Shown here: positions 14,582 through 19,376 of the stretch, piece after piece
How the letters are laid out: each line of letters opens with the position of its first letter
Numbering within the stretch: position 1 is the first letter of the stretch
DNA from: Gammaproteobacteria bacterium
GTDB lineage: Bacteria; Pseudomonadota; Gammaproteobacteria; SMWH01
Assembly (NCBI GenBank): GCA_004357005.1
Contig: SMWH01000171.1
Location: forward strand, 1-19,376
Direction of reading: 5' to 3'
DNA: 19,376 bases
Notes under the pieces: model-generated
What the model was told of the DNA's origin: nothing
The model's database searches: none
Seen by the model: the letters and a program-made list of their open reading frames with translations, nothing else
Position numbers and translations under genes: made by a program

Positions 14582-16402
14582 ATGAATCTGTTTGACGAAC
14601 TCAAACGCCGCAACGTCTTCAAGGCGGCGTTGCTCTACATCATCGTCGGGTGGCTGGTGATGCAGGTGGTGGATGTCATGTTTCCGGCCCTGCACCTGCC
14701 GGAGTGGACCATCACGCTGATCGCGGCGCTGCTGATCATCGGCCTTCCCTTCGTGTTGATTCTGTCCTGGGTCTACGAGCTCACGCCCGAGGGTCTGAAG
14801 CTGGAACGAGATGTTGAAGCCGCGGACTCCATCACCCCCGAAACCAGCCGCAAATTCAATCATCTGATCGTCGGATTACTGGCGGTGGCCATTGGTCTGT
14901 TGCTGTTCAACCGGTTCATGCCTGCGGGGGACTCGCCCGAGTCGACGGTGCCGCCGGACGACATCGTTGCCGGTGCCGGAGCCGCGTCCGAGGGGTTAAC
15001 GTCAGTGGCCGTGTTGCCCTTCGTGAACATGAGCGATGACCCGGGCAACGAATACTTTTCAGACGGCCTCTCGGAAGAGCTGATCAACGTGCTGGTCCGG
15101 ATCAAGGGCCTGCGGGTTCCGTCGCGAACCTCGTCTTTCGCTTTCAAGGACGAAAACATCACTATCAGTGAAATCGCACAGCAGCTGAAGGTGAATCACA
15201 TTCTGGAAGGCAGTGTCCGAAAAGCCGGCAATACTGTGCGAATTACGGCTCAGTTGATTGATGTTGGAACCGATACGCATCTGTGGTCCGAGACCTATGA
15301 TCGACAATTGGAAGACATCTTTGCCATTCAGGAGGAAATCGCCGGGAACATTGTTGAAGCGCTTCGGGAAACCCTGGGCGCTGATGAAGAGGTCAGCGTC
15401 GCACCGCTGACGGACGACATGGAGGCCTACCAGCTGTATCTGCGCGGCAGGCATCTGTTTGCACAGCGCTCGGTCAGCCCGGCTATCGAACTTTTGAGTC
15501 GCGCGGTGAAGCTGGATCCGGCGTTTGCTGAAGCATGGTCATCTCTGGCTTCTGCTCATGTGGTTTCGCCCCCCTATGACCCCAGCATCGACCCGCAGCA
15601 CGCCCTGACCGAAGCGAAAACCGCGGCGGACCGCGCGATCGCCCTGAAGCCGGATCTGGCCGGACCCCACGCCGTGTTGGCTCTTGTGGCCGAACATGAT
15701 CTCGACTGGTCGCGGGCGGAGCAGGAGTACAAGACCGCGCTTGCGCTGAACCCATCCGACCCAATAGTTCGGCTTTGGTACGGCGGGTGGCTCTTGCGGC
15801 TGGGTTACTTTAAGCAAGGGCAAGAGCATTTGCTTCAGGCGCTGGAACAGGATCCCGTCTCCGGTGTCATGCACCGGTGGGTCGGCTGGTCCTACATATT
15901 TATGGGAGATTTTGTCAGCGGCGCCGCCTACGCGCAGCGATCACGGGAGTTGGGTGATTTACACAGTTGGCTGATGCTGAGTGATCTCGCCGACCAGCAG
16001 GGTGATTTCGAGGAAGCGATACGTCTCTTGGGCGAGTTCGACAATATGATCGGGCGCGAAACTCCCTGTAAGGAGCTGATCTGGCCGGTTCGTCAGTACG
16101 GTGTGGCCAACGACGAAGCTGTGGCCTGTATCAAAGAGCGCGCCGAGACTTGGGCAGGTCTGTACATGATGGCGGGTGCGCAGGATGAGGCGAACCAGAG
16201 GTATCCAGATCTTGTCAGGAAAAACCCGTCATTTCTCGTAAATCTCTGGGGAACACATGCCGCCGCTATTCAGGGCCATCCAGGGTTCGCGGATTTGCTG
16301 GCGGAGTTGGGTATCATCGCGGTCTGGGACGAACGCGGCTGGCCCGAACACTGTCGCCGGGAAGGCGATCGCGTCCAGTGCAACCTGCCGCAGCCCCGTT
16401 GA
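14582..16402 (+). CDS. Gene 10: three-TM TolB-like/TPR protein with a second Cys pair, 606 aa
   Basis: I chose the ATG at 14582 (M-N-L-F-D-E-L-K-R-R-N-V) over a TTG nine bases upstream because it gives the family start. Three predicted membrane segments lie in residues 13-113. The second (L-H-L-P-E-W-T-I-T-L) closely matches gene 2, whereas the third region (A-I-G-L-L-L-F-N-R-F) resembles gene 8. The TolB-N/FlgO-like domain begins at S141 (S-V-A-V-L-P-F-V-N-M-S-D-D-P). The TPR region includes A-V-K-L-D-P-A-F-A-E-A-W and A-L-A-L-N-P-S-D-P. C496 and C516 form the C-x19-C pair shared with genes 1 and 6. The tail is G-W-P-E-H-C591-x8-C600 followed by N-L-P-Q-P-R, a small extension beyond the usual end. 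Role unknown; the cysteines favour a periplasmic location. Confidence 0.9.
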   Translation: MNLFDELKRRNVFKAALLYIIVGWLVMQVVDVMFPALHLPEWTITLIAALLIIGLPFVLILSWVYELTPEGLKLERDVEAADSITPETSRKFNHLIVGLLAVAIGLLLFNRFMPAGDSPESTVPPDDIVAGAGAASEGLTSVAVLPFVNMSDDPGNEYFSDGLSEELINVLVRIKGLRVPSRTSSFAFKDENITISEIAQQLKVNHILEGSVRKAGNTVRITAQLIDVGTDTHLWSETYDRQLEDIFAIQEEIAGNIVEALRETLGADEEVSVAPLTDDMEAYQLYLRGRHLFAQRSVSPAIELLSRAVKLDPAFAEAWSSLASAHVVSPPYDPSIDPQHALTEAKTAADRAIALKPDLAGPHAVLALVAEHDLDWSRAEQEYKTALALNPSDPIVRLWYGGWLLRLGYFKQGQEHLLQALEQDPVSGVMHRWVGWSYIFMGDFVSGAAYAQRSRELGDLHSWLMLSDLADQQGDFEEAIRLLGEFDNMIGRETPCKELIWPVRQYGVANDEAVACIKERAETWAGLYMMAGAQDEANQRYPDLVRKNPSFLVNLWGTHAAAIQGHPGFADLLAELGIIAVWDERGWPEHCRREGDRVQCNLPQPR

Positions 16403-16549
16403 TAAAGGCTCCAATCCCAATCTAACCCGCTGCTAGAATAGGCCCGTGCCGATGGCCGTGGCGCAGGAGCGGTTTCGATTGTGGGAGCGGCTTTTGTAGC
16501 AGCGGCCTTCTCGTAGGAGCGGCTTCCCAGCCGCGAATCCTTAATTGAA
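16403..16549. other. Gap between genes 10 and 11 with a degenerate REP cluster
   Basis: This is the longest gap in the window. The first 60 bases hold nothing I recognise; a TAGAAT at 16434-16439 could be a -10 element but has no matching -35 at the right distance. From 16463 follow partial REP left halves (16463-16480, 16480-16495 and 16495-16511, with variants such as GCAGGAGCGG and GTAGCAGCGG), then one full REP at 16512-16538 (CGTAGGAGCGGCTTCCCAGC, then CGCGAAT), which ends 11 bases before the ATG of gene 11. Confidence 0.7.
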
Positions 16550-18808
16550 ATGAGCGATCTCTTTACAGAACTCAAACGCCGCAATGTCTTTCGGGTCGTT
16601 CTGCTCTATGTGATCGCCAGTTGGTTGATCCTCCAGGTGGGGGACATCCTCATGCCCGCGCTGGGCGTGCCGGACTGGGGTATCAAGCTGGTGCTGGGTT
16701 TGTTGGTTCTCGGGTTCCCGTTGGCGGTGATCTTTTCCTGGGTGTTCGAGATGACCCCGGAAGGGCTCAAGCGCGAAAAGGACATTGATCGGACGCAGTC
16801 CATCACGGGGGAAACCGGCGGCAAGATCAACATTCTCATCGTCGGGCTGCTGGTCGTGGCCGTCGGTTTGCTGGCGTTCAACACCTTTCGCGCGCCCGAA
16901 CCAATGGAGATCGCAAAACAGGGGGCGGAGGCGGTGGTAGATGCGCCGCCGGTACGAGCAGCGGCAGCATCTCCGGAAGCCGTGCGGGTGGTCCTTCCGG
17001 TGGACAAGTCCATCGCCGTGCTGCCCTTCGTCAACATGTCGGGTGACAAAGAAAACGAATATTTCTCCGACGGGCTGGCGGAAACACTTTTGCACATGCT
17101 GTCCCAGGTGAAGGACCTGCGTGTGGCGGCGCGGACTTCGTCATTTCAGTTCAAGAACCGCACCGGGGATATCGACGAAATCGGAAAGCAACTTCACGTG
17201 GCGACGATACTCGAAGGCAGCGTGCGCAAGTCACAGAACACGGTCCGCATCACCGCGCAGCTGATCAATGTCGCAGACGGTTATCACATGTGGTCGGGTA
17301 CTTATGACCGGGAACTGGACGATGTCTTTGCGATCCAGGACGAGATCGCCATGAAAGTGGTGGAAGCACTCAAGGTCGAGCTGCTGGGCGCGCAGGCAGG
17401 CCGATTGACCCTCGGTCAGACTGAAAATATCGACGCTTACGAGGCATTCCTGCAGGGTCGAAAAGCGCAGAACGAAATGACTTTCGAGGCATTGGACCTG
17501 GCCGAGATTTTTTTCGAACGCGCGCTCGAGATTGATTCGAACTACGCTATGGCGCATGTGGCGTTGGCGGAAAACTATCTGCAGAAATCCAATACCGGAT
17601 CAACTGACCTGGAACTGGTTGAGAACGAGGTAGAAAGCAATGCAAGGAGAGCGCTGGAGCTGGATCCGGACCTCGGCGAGGCTTACGCGTCCCTGGGTGC
17701 TCTGAAATCCTATTTCGGAGAGGTAGATGAGGCTCAGGTGCTTTTCAATCGTGCCCTCGAGTTAAGCCCGAGTTATGCCAACACCTATCTCTGGGCGGGC
17801 CGCTCGCACCGTTTCGAGGGTCAATTGAGTGAGGCGGAGGAGTTGATCCGCCAGGGCCTGAGGATCGATCCGCTCGCATCGCACATGCAATGGGAGCTGG
17901 CGCGCATTCTCCAGTGGCAGTGGCGTTTCGATGAATCCATTGACGCCTACGAGCGGGCCGTCGTCATCGCGCCGGACGATCCCAACGGTTATGCAGGCAT
18001 CGGGATGGCGTACCGGAGCATAGGCGAGTTTCCTGAGGCCATCCGTTATAACAAGCTGGCCGGACAGCGCGACCCAGACGATTACGAGTACGCGTCCGAT
18101 CTCTCGATTCTGTATGCGGTCCTCGAGGATTTCGAACGGGCAGGCGCCTGGCTCGAAGTGGCACAGCAGTTGGGCTCTGGTGAGACCATGCCCATCGCCG
18201 CCGAGGCCATATTCAAGTACCTGAGCGGCAAGCGGGACGAGGCGGCACGTATCTCGAGGGAGTTTTTGGTGTCGGGGCAGGGCAACCGGCACTACGCAGC
18301 ATTTTTGATGCGGCAGATTCTTGCCAATGTGGACCTCCAGTCCTTTCCCGAGACGATTCTCACTCAGAAACGCGTGCGCGGTGATGAGGGTTCTTTGCTG
18401 AATGAAATGCCGGAACCTGAGCACGACGCGTTTCTTGTCGACGTTCACAGAGCGCTGTTGTTGGCGATGGCCTACCGGGAGGCTGGTGAGGAAAAAAAGG
18501 CCGAGCATCTGATCTCGACTTCGCTTGAAATCGTGGATGCCGTTCCGGAAGACGAACAGACCATGCCGGGTTATTTCAGCGGGGCGGCCATGGCGTTTGC
18601 GCTGGGCGGCCGCACTGAAGACTTCCGGAAACTCATGGAATCTGCCATGGACAGACCTGGCGCCTTCCGACTCGCAGGCCAGATTTTCTGGCGCGACGGG
18701 CCCCAATTCGACTCGGTCCGTGATCTGCCCGAGTTCCAGGCGATCCTCGCCGCCCTCGAAGAAACCCGTGAGCCCATGCGTATGGCCGCGGCCAACGCAA
18801 GCGACTAG
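16550..18808 (+). CDS. Gene 11: long three-TM TolB-like/TPR protein without the Cys tail, 752 aa
   Basis: It starts M-S-D-L-F-T-E-L-K-R-R-N-V. Three predicted membrane segments lie in residues 13-113, with E-M-T-P-E-G-L-K-R-E-K-D after the second. The TolB-N/FlgO-like domain begins at S154 (S-I-A-V-L-P-F-V-N-M-S), after a longer Ala/Val/Pro-rich linker than usual, with F-S-D-G-L-A-E-T-L-L-H replacing the common G-I-S-E-E-L-L-N. The TPR region is about 140 residues longer than in its neighbours and more regular (A-L-E-L-D-P-D-L-G-E-A; A-L-E-L-S-P-S-Y-A; G-L-R-I-D-P). It ends in a helical segment, D-L-P-E-F-Q-A-I-L-A-A-L, with no G-W-P-D-x-C tail, and I see no cysteine in the entire protein. 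It is therefore a different subfamily sharing the same anchor. Function unknown; TPR number suggests a larger binding surface. Confidence 0.9.
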   Translation: MSDLFTELKRRNVFRVVLLYVIASWLILQVGDILMPALGVPDWGIKLVLGLLVLGFPLAVIFSWVFEMTPEGLKREKDIDRTQSITGETGGKINILIVGLLVVAVGLLAFNTFRAPEPMEIAKQGAEAVVDAPPVRAAAASPEAVRVVLPVDKSIAVLPFVNMSGDKENEYFSDGLAETLLHMLSQVKDLRVAARTSSFQFKNRTGDIDEIGKQLHVATILEGSVRKSQNTVRITAQLINVADGYHMWSGTYDRELDDVFAIQDEIAMKVVEALKVELLGAQAGRLTLGQTENIDAYEAFLQGRKAQNEMTFEALDLAEIFFERALEIDSNYAMAHVALAENYLQKSNTGSTDLELVENEVESNARRALELDPDLGEAYASLGALKSYFGEVDEAQVLFNRALELSPSYANTYLWAGRSHRFEGQLSEAEELIRQGLRIDPLASHMQWELARILQWQWRFDESIDAYERAVVIAPDDPNGYAGIGMAYRSIGEFPEAIRYNKLAGQRDPDDYEYASDLSILYAVLEDFERAGAWLEVAQQLGSGETMPIAAEAIFKYLSGKRDEAARISREFLVSGQGNRHYAAFLMRQILANVDLQSFPETILTQKRVRGDEGSLLNEMPEPEHDAFLVDVHRALLLAMAYREAGEEKKAEHLISTSLEIVDAVPEDEQTMPGYFSGAAMAFALGGRTEDFRKLMESAMDRPGAFRLAGQIFWRDGPQFDSVRDLPEFQAILAALEETREPMRMAAANASD

Positions 18809-18811
18809 CCC

Positions 18812-18832
18812 ATGGCTGACCTTTTCGCGGAA
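18812..18832 (+). pseudogene. Seven-codon start stub of a lost paralog
   Basis: ATG GCT GAC CTT TTC GCG GAA encodes M-A-D-L-F-A-E, the family start (compare M-A-D-L-L-T-E-L in gene 3 and M-S-D-L-F-T-E-L in genes 11 and 12). The next codons (Arg-Leu-Phe) no longer fit, and REP sequence begins at 18841. It begins three bases after the stop of gene 11. Like the stub at 4977, it is best explained by loss of a gene body between its first codons and a REP. Confidence 0.5.
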
Positions 18833-18840
18833 CGACTTTT

Positions 18841-18884
18841 TGTGGGAGCGGCATCCCCTGTGGGAGCGGCTTTTAGCCGCGATT
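18841..18884 (+). repeat. REP-like element C, half copy plus full copy, upstream of gene 12
   Basis: The half copy at 18841-18857 (TGTGGGAGCGGCATCCC) is followed by a full copy at 18859-18884 (TGTGGGAGCGGCTTTTAGCC, then GCGATT) with stem GCGGCT/AGCCGC. It ends seven bases before the ATG of gene 12, the shortest REP-to-start distance in the window. Confidence 0.8.
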
Positions 18885-18891
18885 CTTTAAA

Positions 18892-19376
18892 ATGAGCGAC
18901 CTCTTCACAGAACTCAAACGCCGCAACGTCTTCCGCGTCGCGGTGGTGTATATCGTCGTCGCGTGGCTGCTGCTGCAGGTGGCCGATATCCTGCTCGACA
19001 ATTTCGGGGTCCCCGAGTGGGGGTTCCGCTTCATCGCCGTTCTCCTGATCATCGGGTTCCCCATCGCCCTGATCTTTGCCTGGGCCTTTGAGATCACGCC
19101 GGAAGGTATCAAGCGGGAAAAGGACGTAGACCGATCAGAAACCGGGCCCCCGTCAAGCCAGAAATTCAACTACACCGTCATCGGTCTGCTGGTGTTGGCT
19201 CTGAGTTATTTCGTTTACCAGCAGTCTTTCGGCGTAGGAAGCGGGCAGCCCGGTATGGCCGGTTTGGACCGGTCTATCGCCGTCATTCCCTTCGTCAACC
19301 GTAGCGCCGACGAGGAAGATGCCGCCTTTTTTGCCGACGGGATTCACGATGATTTGCTAACGGTGCTGTCCAGGAT
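18892..19376 (+). CDS. Gene 12: N-terminal part of a three-TM TolB-like (probably TPR) protein, cut by the window end
   Basis: The ATG at 18892 gives M-S-D-L-F-T-E-L-K-R-R-N-V, and the frame stays open to the last base (161 codons visible). Three predicted membrane segments lie in residues 13-115, with E-I-T-P-E-G-I-K-R-E-K-D after the second. The stretch around the second (F-G-V-P-E-W-G-F-R-F) nearly matches gene 8. The TolB-N/FlgO-like domain begins at S128 (S-I-A-V-I-P-F-V-N-R-S) but quickly departs from its neighbours: F-A-D-G-I-H-D-D-L-L-T replaces F-S-D-G-I-S-E-E-L-L-N. I know that variant from other COG5616 proteins, so this gene probably belongs to another branch. The TPR part and tail lie outside the window, so its Cys status cannot be judged. 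No clear ribosome binding site is seen. Confidence 0.88.
   Translation, partial: MSDLFTELKRRNVFRVAVVYIVVAWLLLQVADILLDNFGVPEWGFRFIAVLLIIGFPIALIFAWAFEITPEGIKREKDVDRSETGPPSSQKFNYTVIGLLVLALSYFVYQQSFGVGSGQPGMAGLDRSIAVIPFVNRSADEEDAAFFADGIHDDLLTVLSR

Noticed and set aside
16403..16462. A sigma-70 promoter (TAGAAT at 16434-16439) in the longest gap
   Set aside because: No acceptable -35 lies 16-18 bases upstream; the nearest TTGATA at 16399 is 29 bases away and overlaps the gene 10 stop.
752..18884. The regularly recurring palindromes as a CRISPR array
   Set aside because: They are separated by whole genes, are of three kinds, and lack uniform short spacers or any cas gene.
1..19376. tRNA, rRNA, insertion sequences with transposase, integrase or attachment sites
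   Set aside because: No such gene or conserved RNA structure was seen; the only mobile-looking sequences are short palindromes without a coding part.

Overview
This window is almost entirely one tandem array of paralogous genes, all on the + strand. There are eight complete genes (606 to 752 codons), one gene cut by each window edge, one gene reduced to a fused start and end, and several very short gene scars. Every gene except the one running off the left edge shows the same plan. A short start motif (L/F-x-E-L-K/Q-R-R-N-V) is followed by three predicted membrane segments, with a conserved T-P-E/D-G-x-K/R loop after the second. Next comes a TolB-N/FlgO-like domain (S-x-A-V-L-P-F ... F-S-D-G-I-x-E-E-L-L-N ... 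L-E-G-S-V-R-K ... H-L-W-S ... Q-D-E-I-A), then tetratricopeptide (TPR) repeats. Most end in a short tail, G-W-P-D-x-C-x8-C-D. I recognise this as the COG5616-type 'TolB amino-terminal domain / TPR' proteins, whose biochemical function is not established. No catalytic domain is visible. Three membrane segments and charge placement suggest a cytoplasmic N-terminus and a periplasmic TolB-like/TPR part.

The high GC content, the family and REP-like palindromes of the GTAGGAGCGGCTT...AGCCGCGA type suggest a gammaproteobacterium. The window contains nothing that fixes the genus.

Layout: end of gene 1 (1-752); gene 2 (891-2747); gene 3 (2845-4683); gene 4 remnant (4775-4974) plus a nine-codon start stub (4977-5004); gene 5 (5050-6912); gene 6 (6965-8806); gene 7 (8858-10687); gene 8 (10738-12561); gene 9 (12651-14504); gene 10 (14582-16402); gene 11 (16550-18808, the longest and the only complete one without the Cys tail); a seven-codon start stub (18812-18832); start of gene 12 (18892-19376). 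The gaps are 50 to 150 bases. Nearly all their content is palindromes of three families: A, the AACGGGACAGGTTCGTTTTT inverted arms; B, the GGTGTCTGACACC / GGGGTCAGACCCC hairpin; and C, the GGAGCGGCTT...AGCCGC REP. A and most B copies sit at or just after stop codons. C copies sit 7 to 28 bases before start codons, always in the same orientation.

The most interesting reading is of an actively shuffling gene family. The membrane/TolB-like half is conserved while the TPR half diverges. Some genes look like mosaics of neighbours. Gene scars lie against the palindromes, as expected if recombination at or near these repeats removes whole units. Cysteines occur in pairs with fixed spacing (C-x8-C in the tail; C-x19-C in genes 1, 6 and 10), fitting disulfide-stabilised periplasmic domains. 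How the proteins work together is unknown. The array looks like a set of alternative membrane-anchored TPR receptors or scaffolds on a common chassis, but that is inference.
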